Assembly (NCBI RefSeq): GCF_042678945.1
Contig: NZ_JBHTLM010000020.1
Coordinates: 26,036 to 90,035 of the forward strand
Direction of reading: 5' to 3'
Source of the DNA: Fontibacillus puldeungensis
GTDB taxonomy: Bacteria > Bacillota > Bacilli > Paenibacillales > Paenibacillaceae
DNA: 64,000 bases
The notes beneath the pieces are model-generated. The model made no database searches. It worked only from the letters and a program-made list of their open reading frames with translations, and had not been told where the DNA came from. Below, one piece after another: positions 18,049-26,300 of the stretch (within the stretch, counting starts at the first letter, position 1; every line of letters starts with the position of its first letter). A program made the position numbers and the translations under genes.

Positions 18049-18741
18049 ATGACGATGACCGATGGCAAGAAGGTTTGGGCGAAAGGAATCTCTTTCGGCA
18101 TGGACGCGGGAACGGTCAACGTCCCTTATCCGCTGCTGGCTCATTACCGCGAGCTCCATTTAAGCGATACGGAAGCGATGTTTCTGATTCAGCTAATGAC
18201 CTTTAGACAGGTGGAACACAATGAGTTTCCTTCCATCGAACAGCTTGAGGAGCGAATGGACTCGGCGCCTGGCGCCCTATCTCCCGTCATACGGCGGCTG
18301 CTCAAGGAAGGCTGGATCAGCATCGACGAAATCACGGATGAGTCAACGGGAATTCAATCGGAACGTTACAATTTGTCCGGAATGTATAGCCGGTTAGGTC
18401 AGTACCTTGCAGAGGTAGAGATTACTGCAAGGCAGAACGAGGCCGCAAGGGAAATGGAAACGGTCCAACAGGAAGAGCGCGAGCGGAATTTATTCGTCAT
18501 TTTCGAGAAAGAATTCGGACGCCCCTTGTCTCCGATGGAATGCGAGACAATCTCGGTTTGGATGGATCAGGACAAGTACCCGGAAGAGTTGATCCGATTA
18601 GCTCTCAAAGAAGCGGTTTTCGCCGGAAAAGTACATTTTCGCTACATTAATCGGATTTTGTTCGAATGGAGTCGTAATCGCATAAAGACGGCGGATGACG
18701 CGAAAGCTTATACGCAGCGATTCCGCAGCGGTATGCGCTAA
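18049..18741 (+). CDS. dnaD: DnaD primosome protein
   Basis: DnaD helps load the replicative helicase with DnaB and DnaI in low-GC Firmicutes. The 230-residue protein has the N-terminal winged-helix domain (LHLSDTEAMFLIQLMTFR, FPSIEQLEERM) and the C-terminal DnaD/DnaB-homology domain (FEKEFGRPLSPMECETISVW), ending in FRYINRILFEW. The ATG at 18049 follows GGAGAAGGTG. It sits directly after asnS as in Bacillus, but the usual next gene, nth, is 40 kb away in this window. A hairpin terminator follows. Confidence 0.95.
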   Translation: MTMTDGKKVWAKGISFGMDAGTVNVPYPLLAHYRELHLSDTEAMFLIQLMTFRQVEHNEFPSIEQLEERMDSAPGALSPVIRRLLKEGWISIDEITDESTGIQSERYNLSGMYSRLGQYLAEVEITARQNEAAREMETVQQEERERNLFVIFEKEFGRPLSPMECETISVWMDQDKYPEELIRLALKEAVFAGKVHFRYINRILFEWSRNRIKTADDAKAYTQRFRSGMR

Positions 18742-18765
18742 GTGCATATTCAAGAGATACTGCCA

Positions 18766-18807
18766 AAATACAGTCTGTTTTCCTACGGGAGCAGGCTGTA
18801 TTTTTTT
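18766..18807 (+). terminator. Rho-independent terminator after dnaD
   Basis: AAATACAGTCTG (18766-18777) pairs with CAGGCTGTATTT (18792-18803), with one G-T pair, followed by TTTT. It ends the asnS-dnaD transcript before the next cluster. Confidence 0.82.
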
Positions 18808-18964
18808 GGATTGTCACATTCTTGTTTCCAGCATGCTGTAGATGTGGTTTTAATCTTTATGAAATTTATAGTAGTCTAGAGGAGAGAGAGTAATGTCCAA
18901 GCAATGATGTAAGGGCTTTCGAAGGTTGATCATTTTGAAGAAGCAGGTGAGAGAGTTGGAAAGT

Positions 18965-20161
18965 ATGAGCAGAGTGAAAATACTGGAAAATCTCCATTCC
19001 CAAATAGACAAGGGCAATCACATTATCGGTGTAGCTGCTGGCTCCGGAATGACGGCGAAGTTTGCCAAACAGGGCGGTGCGGATTTTATTTTAGTATTAA
19101 ACTCGGGCCGGTTCCGACAGATGGGGAGAAGTTCGCTAGCTGGTTATTTGCCGTTTGAAAACAGCAATAACATGGTGATGGATTTTGCTTCGAAAGAGAT
19201 CATTCCTTTGGTCAAAGACATTCCTATTATTTTCGGCATTAATGCTACAGATCCGACAAAGGATATGGATGCTTATATCGATAAAATTAAAGAGAAGGGC
19301 TTCTCGGGGATCAATAACTATCCCACTGTTGGATTGATAGACGGACAATTCAGAGATGCACTGGAAACGGAAGGAAGCACTTATCTTAATGAACTGGCCG
19401 CGATCCGCACCGCTCACCGGAAAGATATGTTCACTATTGCATTTGTATTTAATGAAATACAGGCCGAGCAGATGCTTGAGGCGGGTGCGGATGTCATCTG
19501 TGTTCATTTAGGCTTAACAGGTGGCGGTCTATTGGGAGCAAAGAAGGTTTTTTCCCTGGAAGCGGCTAAAGTGATGGCAAACCAGATCTTTAAAAAATGT
19601 AATGAAATACGGCCCGAGGTCATTAAGCTGATCTACGGCGGTCCTGTAAAAACGCCTATCGATGTCCAGTACATGTACGGCAACAATGCTAATTTAATGG
19701 GGTATATCGGAGGTTCTGCCTTTGAAAGAATCCCTACCGAAAAGTTCATCACTAATATAACAAAAGCGTTTAAAGTATCGGGAAAGCTCGACGAAGATGA
19801 TTTACTCGTCAAAATGCTAGATGGCATTACTAAGCATTATGATTATGTTGAGTTTGTGAAAAAGTATGTCTCCGCGCACTATATGAACGAGATATTGTTC
19901 ATGGACTTGGCAAAGGTAGCTCATGTGTCCAGAAGCTATTTGAGCAGCCTATTTAAAAAAGAGGTTGGCTGCAGCTTTCCCGAATATCTCGTAAAATTCC
20001 GGATGGATAAGGCTACGGAAATTCTTGACCGGGAAAACATTCAGTTATCGGAGCTCAGCTCTTTGGTTGGTTATCAGGACTATGCTCAGTTCAGCAAGAT
20101 GTTTAAGAAATATAAGGGCTGCACACCAAAACAGTACAAGCAAAAAAAGCAGGGAAAGTGA
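18965..20161 (+). CDS. AraC-type regulator with PEP-hydrolase-like TIM-barrel sensor domain
   Basis: A two-domain protein of 398 residues. Residues 1 to about 275 are a TIM barrel of the PEP-hydrolase-like family (GVAAGSGMTAKF, NSGRFRQMGRSSLAGYL, NYPTVGLIDGQFRDALE, HLGLTGGGLLGAK). The last 100 residues form an AraC double helix-turn-helix (LAKVAHVSRSYLSSLFKKEV, then CTPKQYKQ). The barrel aligns along its length with the stand-alone barrel at 22109, but the enzyme's CHGGP is IYGGP here. I infer that the barrel binds the pathway metabolite and no longer catalyses. The ATG at 18965 is preferred; a TTG at 18926 would add 13 residues. It is followed by its own terminator, and the three downstream genes are its probable targets. 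Confidence 0.85.
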   Translation: MSRVKILENLHSQIDKGNHIIGVAAGSGMTAKFAKQGGADFILVLNSGRFRQMGRSSLAGYLPFENSNNMVMDFASKEIIPLVKDIPIIFGINATDPTKDMDAYIDKIKEKGFSGINNYPTVGLIDGQFRDALETEGSTYLNELAAIRTAHRKDMFTIAFVFNEIQAEQMLEAGADVICVHLGLTGGGLLGAKKVFSLEAAKVMANQIFKKCNEIRPEVIKLIYGGPVKTPIDVQYMYGNNANLMGYIGGSAFERIPTEKFITNITKAFKVSGKLDEDDLLVKMLDGITKHYDYVEFVKKYVSAHYMNEILFMDLAKVAHVSRSYLSSLFKKEVGCSFPEYLVKFRMDKATEILDRENIQLSELSSLVGYQDYAQFSKMFKKYKGCTPKQYKQKKQGK

Positions 20162-20185
20162 ACATAAACACAAAAACACAAGACG

Positions 20186-20199
20186 TGATAACGTTTTCA
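20186..20199. promoter_or_regulatory. candidate cre (CcpA) site before UPF0261 gene
   Basis: TGATAACGTTTTCA matches TGNAARCGNWWWCA with one mismatch. It lies between the regulator stop and the next gene's ribosome site, suggesting possible carbon catabolite control of the cluster. Confidence 0.4.
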
Positions 20200-20211
20200 T
20201 AATAGAGTGAG

Positions 20212-20255
20212 AGCAGTATGATTAGCTTGTAGTTAATCGTACTGCTTTCTTTTTG
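20212..20255 (+). terminator. Rho-independent terminator between regulator and UPF0261 gene
   Basis: AGCAGTATGATTA (20212-20224) pairs with TAATCGTACTGCT (20234-20246), one mismatch, followed by TTCTTTTT. It implies that the UPF0261 operon has its own promoter or is controlled by read-through. Confidence 0.75.
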
Positions 20256-20329
20256 AGGGCGCGCTCAGAAGATTTATCCGGCATGTACAGGCTGGATAAA
20301 CAACGAAAGCTAAGGAGGAGGGTGAACAA

Positions 20330-21538
20330 GTGCCAACGATTGCGATTGCCGGAACATTTGATACGAAGGGCGCAGAATTTTTTTATGTTAAGGAATTGCT
20401 GGAAAGCTTGGGACTCAAAACATTCACGATCCATACCGGTGCATATGAGCCGACATTTCAACCTGATGTATCCAATGACGAGGTAGCAAAGGCAGCTGGT
20501 ACAGACATTCAAACGGTCGCGAATAGCGATCGGGCCTACGCCACCGAGATGCTGTGTAAAGGGATGAAAAAGCTGGTGCCCGAGCTGTTTAAACAGGGTA
20601 AATTTGATGGCATCATCTCGTTTGGCGGTTCGGGCGGAACTTCATTGGTAACCCCGGCGATGCAGGCGCTGCCGATCGGTGTACCAAAAGTAATGGTATC
20701 CACAGTCGCTTCAGGAAATACCGCTCCTTACGTGGGAACCAGCGACATCGTTATGATTCCGTCAATCGTCGATGTTTCGGGACTGAACAGCCTCTCGGTA
20801 AAAATTTTCTCAAATGCAGCGTTTGCCATTGCCGGGATGGTTAAGTTTGAAAACAAAAAAGTGCTGGAGAAAAAGCCGTTAGTGGCCGCAACGATGTTTG
20901 GTGTAACAACCCCTTGTGTAACGGCAGCCAGAAAGTATCTGGAGGATCGCGGGTACGAAGTACTAGTGTTCCATGCCACAGGTACCGGCGGCAAAACGAT
21001 GGAAGCGCTTGTTGATGCCGGTTTTATTGAAGGCGTTCTTGACCTTACCACCACAGAATGGGTGGATGAACTGGTTGGCGGGGTGCTGAATGCAGGCCCA
21101 CACCGGCTCGAAGCGGCTTCGAAGCACCGCATTCCGCAGGTCGTTTCCGTAGGTGCAATCGACATGTGCAACTTTGGCCCCTACGATACCGTGCCTAAGC
21201 AATTTGCGAACCGCAATTTGTATAAACACAACCCGATGGTAACGCTGATGAGAACCTCTGTTGAAGAAAATGAAATCATCGGTAAAAAGCTTGTGGAAAA
21301 ACTTCAGTTGGCCAAGGAGAAAACCGCGCTCTATCTACCGCTGAAAGGTGTCTCTGCCATCGATGTGGAAGGCCAGCCCTTCTATGGACCGGAGGAAGAC
21401 AAGAAGCTATTTGATGTTCTGAGAAATGGCGTAAATCGTGACATCGTCGAAGTCGTTGAAATGGATTGCGACATCAATGATGTGAAATTTGCCGAAGCGG
21501 CAGCTCAAAAATTGATTGATTTGATGAATCAAAAATAA
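20330..21538 (+). CDS. UPF0261 / Tm-1-like ATP-binding domain protein
   Basis: A 402-residue cytoplasmic protein of family UPF0261. It starts at a GTG behind the strong AGGAGGAGGG. Family features visible: IAGTFDTKGAEFFYVKELLE at the N-terminus, the glycine-rich SFGGSGGTSL, STVASGNTAPYVGTSD, MFGVTTPCVTAARKYLE and FHATGTGGKTMEALVD. Related proteins include the N-terminal part of tomato Tm-1, which binds ATP and blocks tobamovirus replication; the bacterial function is not known. It is next to a DUF1097 membrane protein and a PEP-hydrolase-like barrel, the bacterial counterpart of the other half of Tm-1. An enzyme pair acting on a small metabolite is plausible but unproven. Confidence 0.87.
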   Translation: MPTIAIAGTFDTKGAEFFYVKELLESLGLKTFTIHTGAYEPTFQPDVSNDEVAKAAGTDIQTVANSDRAYATEMLCKGMKKLVPELFKQGKFDGIISFGGSGGTSLVTPAMQALPIGVPKVMVSTVASGNTAPYVGTSDIVMIPSIVDVSGLNSLSVKIFSNAAFAIAGMVKFENKKVLEKKPLVAATMFGVTTPCVTAARKYLEDRGYEVLVFHATGTGGKTMEALVDAGFIEGVLDLTTTEWVDELVGGVLNAGPHRLEAASKHRIPQVVSVGAIDMCNFGPYDTVPKQFANRNLYKHNPMVTLMRTSVEENEIIGKKLVEKLQLAKEKTALYLPLKGVSAIDVEGQPFYGPEEDKKLFDVLRNGVNRDIVEVVEMDCDINDVKFAEAAAQKLIDLMNQK

Positions 21539-21564
21539 GCTTGTATATGAAACGGAGGGGAAAA

Positions 21565-22062
21565 ATGAAACTCACTAAGTTGGATTTTTCCGTCGCTATT
21601 TTAGCAGGCTTAACTTGCTTGACGATGTATTTCAATTTGCCGGTATGGGCCTTGTTCATTGGTTGGGCTTGGTACTTTGCATTAGGCGCTAAGCCTGGTG
21701 CTTTCAAAGAAGCTATTCCCGCCATGCTGCTTGGCTACGTATTAGCTGCGGTCGCCGTTGTTGTCTATGCGGCATCCGGGCACCAAATGATCGCCTTGGT
21801 TTTGACCGTAGCCGTAACGGTATTTCTGATTATGTTATCGCTAAAAACTTCGGTGTTCAGCTGTTCACTAGCTTCATTTAATGCTTACTCCTGCATGTTT
21901 GCAGGGTATTATGCCGGGAACTTCCCGAAAGTGGAGTCCATCTCTCTTGACCTCAACAATGTTCTGATTTGTGTGTTATGGCTTGTGCTGGCTAATGTTG
22001 TAGGACTTCTGTGCGGCTACATTAGCGTAACCGTTGGTAACTTGGGCAACAAAAGCAAGTAA
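21565..22062 (+). CDS. DUF1097 family membrane protein
   Basis: A 165-residue protein with four or five membrane helices (FSVAILAGLTCLTMYF, VWALFIGWAWYFALGA, then two Ala/Val-rich helices and a final VLICVLWLVLANVVGLL). It resembles the DUF1097 family (YcdZ type), whose members are small inner-membrane proteins without known function; a channel or transporter role is usually suspected. The ATG at 21565 follows CGGAGGGG. It sits between the UPF0261 gene and the TIM-barrel gene with short gaps (26 and 46 bases), so uptake or export of the cluster's substrate is a reasonable inference. Confidence 0.78.
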   Translation: MKLTKLDFSVAILAGLTCLTMYFNLPVWALFIGWAWYFALGAKPGAFKEAIPAMLLGYVLAAVAVVVYAASGHQMIALVLTVAVTVFLIMLSLKTSVFSCSLASFNAYSCMFAGYYAGNFPKVESISLDLNNVLICVLWLVLANVVGLLCGYISVTVGNLGNKSK

Positions 22063-22108
22063 CGAGGATTTTTCAAAAAATTCAGATATGATATAGGAGG
22101 TTTTATCC

Positions 22109-22939
22109 ATGCTTACAAAATCCAGAAAAGAAATTGTCGATGGCTTCCGGGAGCAAATTAAACAAGGCAAGATACTGGTAGGGGTTGGTGCCGGTACAGG
22201 GATTACGGCAAAAAGCAGTGAAGCCGGCGGCGCCGATATGCTTATCATCTACAACTCTGGTCGGTACAGAATGGCAGGACGCGGATCTTTGGCTGGCCTG
22301 CTCTCCTATGGCGATGCGAACCAAATTGTCGTAGAAATGGGCTCAGAAGTGCTGCCGGTCGTGAAGCATACTCCAGTACTCGCCGGGGTTTGTGGTACGG
22401 ACCCATTCAGAGTGATGGATGTCTATTTGAAACAATTGAAGGATCAAGGCTTTAACGGGGTACAAAACTTCCCGACAGTCGGTTTAATCGATGGTACGTT
22501 CAGACAAAACCTTGAAGAAACCGGCATGGGATACGGCCTAGAAGTCGAAATGGTCCGGAAGGCACATGAATTAGACATGCTGACGACACCTTATGTATTT
22601 GATCCTGAACAAGCGAAAGCAATGGCTGAAGCCGGGGCCGACCTCCTCGTAGCTCATATGGGCCTGACGACTAAGGGGACAATCGGTGCTAAAACAGCGC
22701 TGACCCTGGATGATTGCGTGAAGAAAATTTCCGACATTGTGAAGGCAGGAAAATCCGTCAATCCGGACATTTTGGTCATTTGCCATGGCGGTCCTATTGC
22801 CGAACCAGAAGATGCTAAATACATCATTCAAAGAACAGAAGGCATCGTTGGATTCTTCGGGGCATCCAGTATTGAACGGCTTGCGGCGGAAAAAGGAATC
22901 AAAGCGCAAACGGAAGCCTTTAAATCGATTAAGAAATAA
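22109..22939 (+). CDS. PEP-hydrolase-like TIM-barrel enzyme
   Basis: A 276-residue TIM barrel of the phosphoenolpyruvate hydrolase-like family (Pfam PEP_hydrolase, earlier called TIM-barrel signal transduction protein). Motifs: GVGAGTGITAK, YNSGRYRMAGRGSLAGLL, NFPTVGLIDGTFRQNLEETG, AHMGLTTKGTIGAK, ICHGGPIAEPEDA and FFGASSIERL. The family is related to the PEP mutase/isocitrate lyase superfamily, and the true reaction of most members is unknown. A GGAGG site precedes the ATG. It closes the operon with UPF0261 and DUF1097. Its sequence is closest, within the window, to the sensor half of the regulator at 18965. Confidence 0.85.
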   Translation: MLTKSRKEIVDGFREQIKQGKILVGVGAGTGITAKSSEAGGADMLIIYNSGRYRMAGRGSLAGLLSYGDANQIVVEMGSEVLPVVKHTPVLAGVCGTDPFRVMDVYLKQLKDQGFNGVQNFPTVGLIDGTFRQNLEETGMGYGLEVEMVRKAHELDMLTTPYVFDPEQAKAMAEAGADLLVAHMGLTTKGTIGAKTALTLDDCVKKISDIVKAGKSVNPDILVICHGGPIAEPEDAKYIIQRTEGIVGFFGASSIERLAAEKGIKAQTEAFKSIKK

Positions 22940-22944
22940 GATAG

Positions 22945-22985
22945 CAGGGCTGCCTCAGGTCTAGGAAAGACCCAAGGCAGCCCTG
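22945..22985. terminator. inverted repeat between convergent genes, weak U-tract
   Basis: CAGGGCTGCCT (22945-22955) and AGGCAGCCCTG (22975-22985) are perfect inverted copies. No T run follows on either strand, so termination strength is doubtful, but its place just after the TIM-barrel stop suggests a transcript end. Confidence 0.5.
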
Positions 22986-23019
22986 ACCATTTGGTAGGAG
23001 CTGAATATTTGTGCTTTTT

Positions 23020-24672
23020 TCAGCTTTTTGAAGTGTCGATATTAACGGATCTGGCAGCTTGATCCCAGACGACACTAATACCAAGCAGCTTACCAAAGTC
23101 GCCGATCTTTACATAGGTGATTTGATTAATGGCTTCGCCTTCCGGGGCGTTCAAATTTTGATTTTTATAAACTATGGTTGTAGCGCCAGTAGCAGCATCG
23201 TGCTGAACCTTAGCGCCGAGCGCTTCTGCTACGGCCTGAAGGGGCACATAGATCTGATTTTGAATCATAATCGGGTTGAGCTTTAGAGTTTGAACCTTGC
23301 CGTTGATCGTAATTTTTGCGTCCGTATTCACATAGTCGACGTTTGCGATCGGCGTTGTCGGAAGCGGCTGCAATAGTTGAGCCGGAATTTTGAAGGCGTA
23401 CAGGCTGTCGTCTGCCTGAGCTATCAAAACGCCGTCCTCGATATGAAATGCTTCAAAGCTTCGCGCTTGTGTCTGGTAGCGGAACAAAGCTTTGCCCGTG
23501 ATAACGTTAAGCGCATAAATTTCACCATCGGTCTGACCCACGAACATTCCGGAATTGTAGAAATCCAGCCGGCTTACAGGGTTATCTAGTCCTTCATAAT
23601 CCACCCGCTCGTCATTGAGCACCTTAATCGCCTGAATGCCGCCGCCATATTCTTTTTCAAAGAATAACTTGTTATTGTATGGGCCGGCAATCCACTTCCC
23701 GTTGTATTGGTACGTTTTTGGCTGCTGTTCATCGCCCGGTTTTCGATAATCGTACCGAAAAATGGCATTATTCGCTTGAATGAACAGAAACTGCCCGTCC
23801 GTGGCAGATGTATATACCTGGGTCGATAACGCATCCTGACCCTCTGGAATTTTAATATACTGCCGTTCTTCTACCGCTTTTCCGGTTGACAGCTCAATCA
23901 CGCTTAACGGGTATTGGTAGGTATTTGAATCGTTTGGTGGCCAGGTGTCTCGACTGTAAAGATATCCGTCTTTAATGAGCAGCGGACTTGGGATACTGCC
24001 AGCTCGCCACAACGTTTTGCCCGTTTGTTTGTTTATCGCATATGTCACATCCACCGTGAGGGCCCCCGACTCCCAGGTGCTGGCAAGCAGTTTGTCATCC
24101 ACAACCATCATGCTGCCGCTGTTAAGCACAGAACCGTTCGACCATTTCAATTTTCCGGTCGCTTTGTCATAAGCGAGTATTCCTTTATTTGTATTCGCGT
24201 AAACCGTATCCTTGTCAAATGCGAAGCTGAACACCGACTGTCCCTTTACGGAAGCGGACTTCCATTTGGTCGTTCCTGTTTTAGCCGAAACCATATAGAC
24301 TCTTCCGTTCGTATCGGATACCAGGATTGTTCCGTTTTGATAGATAACCTGTGTCAGAAGCTTCTCCCCGTAGGTCCATATCGTCTTCCCCGTTTTGGCA
24401 TTAGCTGCGACTAACTTTCCGTTCTTCAGGTAGAAAATCGTACCTTCACCTACAGCTACACGATCTGCACCATATCTATACGATTCGGAGGGATGTCCCA
24501 AATTTGTACTCCAAATCGGTTTTGCTACAGGTACTTTATTTAGGTAGCTTGGCAATGAATAACCGCTATAGCTGTGGTTCGGCTGCACATAATCTGCTGC
24601 GCTTGCGGTTGAAGCCGCCAAGGTCAGTGATAACCCCGCAATAATCGTCCATTTTAACCCGTTTCTTAACAT
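23020..24672 (-). CDS. secreted PQQ-like beta-propeller protein with C-terminal copper-amine-oxidase-N domain
   Basis: A 550-residue exported protein. Signal peptide residues 1-25 (GLSLTLAASTASA). Residues 60-430 form a PQQ/quinoprotein-like beta-propeller with repeated AxTGKxxW blades (ANAKTGKTIWTYG, SAKTGTTKWKS, DKATGKLKWSNG, NKQTGKTLWRAG, LNVITGKALFRYQ). The last 100 residues are a copper-amine-oxidase-N-like module (INGKVQTLKLNPIMIQNQIY, VPLQAVAEALGAKV), a cell-wall-associated domain common in Paenibacillus. No catalytic residues are evident; a wall-bound scaffold is likely. GGGAGGT precedes the ATG. It converges on the TIM-barrel gene with an 80-base gap. Confidence 0.85.
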   Translation of the reverse strand: MLRNGLKWTIIAGLSLTLAASTASAADYVQPNHSYSGYSLPSYLNKVPVAKPIWSTNLGHPSESYRYGADRVAVGEGTIFYLKNGKLVAANAKTGKTIWTYGEKLLTQVIYQNGTILVSDTNGRVYMVSAKTGTTKWKSASVKGQSVFSFAFDKDTVYANTNKGILAYDKATGKLKWSNGSVLNSGSMMVVDDKLLASTWESGALTVDVTYAINKQTGKTLWRAGSIPSPLLIKDGYLYSRDTWPPNDSNTYQYPLSVIELSTGKAVEERQYIKIPEGQDALSTQVYTSATDGQFLFIQANNAIFRYDYRKPGDEQQPKTYQYNGKWIAGPYNNKLFFEKEYGGGIQAIKVLNDERVDYEGLDNPVSRLDFYNSGMFVGQTDGEIYALNVITGKALFRYQTQARSFEAFHIEDGVLIAQADDSLYAFKIPAQLLQPLPTTPIANVDYVNTDAKITINGKVQTLKLNPIMIQNQIYVPLQAVAEALGAKVQHDAATGATTIVYKNQNLNAPEGEAINQITYVKIGDFGKLLGISVVWDQAARSVNIDTSKS

Positions 24673-24787
24673 AACTGACCTCCCTTTCTACATAACATTA
24701 AGATAGACGCACCGATCCTTAAGAAAGTTGTAGCTATAGTAACGCATGTAGGTTTGAATATCATAAATATGAAAAGGTGGAATGATT

Positions 24788-25144
24788 ATGGAGTGGTACT
24801 TGAAAGTGCTTAAAAATTACGTAGGTTTTCAAGGAAGGGCGAGACGTAAGGAATACTGGATGTTTATTCTTTTTAATTGGATTATTGCCTTGGCCTTATC
24901 CCTTGTCTTGGGACTGTTTAATCAATCATTAGGTGCTACATTGAGCTATATTTATAGTTTGGCCGTTTTACTGCCGGGTCTAGCAGTTGCAGTTCGCAGG
25001 TTACACGATACGGGCAGAAGTGGATGGATGATCTTGCTGAGTTTGATTCCTTTAGTTGGTGTGATTATTTTAATTGTATTTATGTGCCAGGATAGTCAAG
25101 AGGGCTCAAACCAATATGGACCCAATCCTAAAACGTTTGGATAA
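24788..25144 (+). CDS. DUF805 family membrane protein
   Basis: A 118-residue protein with three or four membrane helices. It has the DUF805 signature: N-terminal MEWYLKVLKNYVGFQGRARR, EYWMF, then RRLHDTGRSGWMILLSLIPL and the C-terminal GSNQYGPNP. I chose the ATG at 24788 (GGTGG 7 bases upstream) over the ATG at 24782, which is too close to that site. The function of the family is not known. It stands alone between the propeller gene and the ATP-grasp gene. Confidence 0.88.
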   Translation: MEWYLKVLKNYVGFQGRARRKEYWMFILFNWIIALALSLVLGLFNQSLGATLSYIYSLAVLLPGLAVAVRRLHDTGRSGWMILLSLIPLVGVIILIVFMCQDSQEGSNQYGPNPKTFG

Positions 25145-25327
25145 TGCCTGATACATAGCTTACCGGATCACCAGAAAACTTGAGAAGAAAGGCGGATGAC
25201 TCTGTCTTTCTTTTTTCATGGTAATGAAATTTTACAAACTATCAATCTATCATTGATATTAGTAAGGAATAGCTATTGTATGTTAATAATATGTAAGAAT
25301 AGTAAACTTTTTTGGAGGTTGATACGA

Positions 25328-26245
25328 TTGATAGGTTGGATTATATATAAAAGTTCCATAAATGACGTTAAGCCTGAAACGTTTGAAATAAAACGCCTGA
25401 TGGAGGAAGCTGAGAAACAGGATATCGAAATCCGTGTTCTGGCGCCGGAGCAGTTTGAGTTGATCGTAACGCGGGATGACCGCAAGAGCGTTATGGTTGA
25501 CGGGGAGGTGCAACAGCTTCCCGATTTTGTGCTGCCTCGTATGGGGGCAGGTACGAATTATTTCGGACTCGCGCTTATCCGGCATTTGGAGCGGCTTGGG
25601 GTGCGAACTTTCAACTCGTCCCAAAGTATTGATACGGTGAAAGACAAGCTGTACACCCAGCAGATTTTGGCAGAGTATAATCTGCCTGTGCCTAAGACGA
25701 TGCTGATTCGCTCAAAAGTGGATGTTAACCTGGTGGAGAAGCACCTGGGCTTTCCTGTTGTCGTCAAGACAATTTCCGGGTCGCAGGGTAGCGGCGTATT
25801 TCTGGCCGAAACGAAATCAAAGTTTATCGATTTGCTGGAGATGATTAATGCTTATAAGGAAAATGCCACGATGATTTTGCAGGAGTTCGTGGAATCAAGC
25901 CGAGGCATGGATTTAAGGGTGCTGACGATCGGAGGCCGCGCGGTGGCGGCGATGAAGCGATACTCTGGCAATGACAGCTTTAAGGCCAATTATTCCCGTG
26001 GAGGTAAAGTCGAGCCGTTCGAGATTAATCCGGAAATTGAGTGGCTGGCACTGGAAACGTCGCGGCTGCTGAATTTGGACATCGCCGGTATCGACTTGTT
26101 GTTCGACGGGGATCACTACAAAATATGCGAGGCGAATTCATCCCCGGGATTTGAAGGGCTTGAATCGTGCTGTCAGGTCAATATTGCAGAAGAAATATAC
26201 AATTTTTTGCGAGTGCGGCTGAACCGGTTTGAGCTGAAAATATAG
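25328..26245 (+). CDS. RimK-like ATP-grasp ligase
   Basis: A 305-residue ATP-grasp enzyme of the RimK family, which adds glutamate or similar amino acids to a carboxyl group in proteins or small molecules. It shows the pre-grasp domain ending in TFNSSQSIDTVKDKL, ATP-binding FPVVVKTISGSQGSGVFL, LQEFVESSRGMDLRV and the Mg-binding ICEANSSPGFEGLE. The start is a TTG at 25328 with GGAGG at 9 bases. An upstream in-frame ATG at 25196 gives an unrelated hydrophobic leader and has no good ribosome site. The substrate cannot be inferred; no ribosomal S6 or cofactor gene is adjacent. Confidence 0.87.
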   Translation: MIGWIIYKSSINDVKPETFEIKRLMEEAEKQDIEIRVLAPEQFELIVTRDDRKSVMVDGEVQQLPDFVLPRMGAGTNYFGLALIRHLERLGVRTFNSSQSIDTVKDKLYTQQILAEYNLPVPKTMLIRSKVDVNLVEKHLGFPVVVKTISGSQGSGVFLAETKSKFIDLLEMINAYKENATMILQEFVESSRGMDLRVLTIGGRAVAAMKRYSGNDSFKANYSRGGKVEPFEINPEIEWLALETSRLLNLDIAGIDLLFDGDHYKICEANSSPGFEGLESCCQVNIAEEIYNFLRVRLNRFELKI

Positions 26246-26300
26246 AGTGCGGAGGCTAGGACGCTCGTAAAAGGCCAGCCCTCCCAAACATCGGGAGGGG

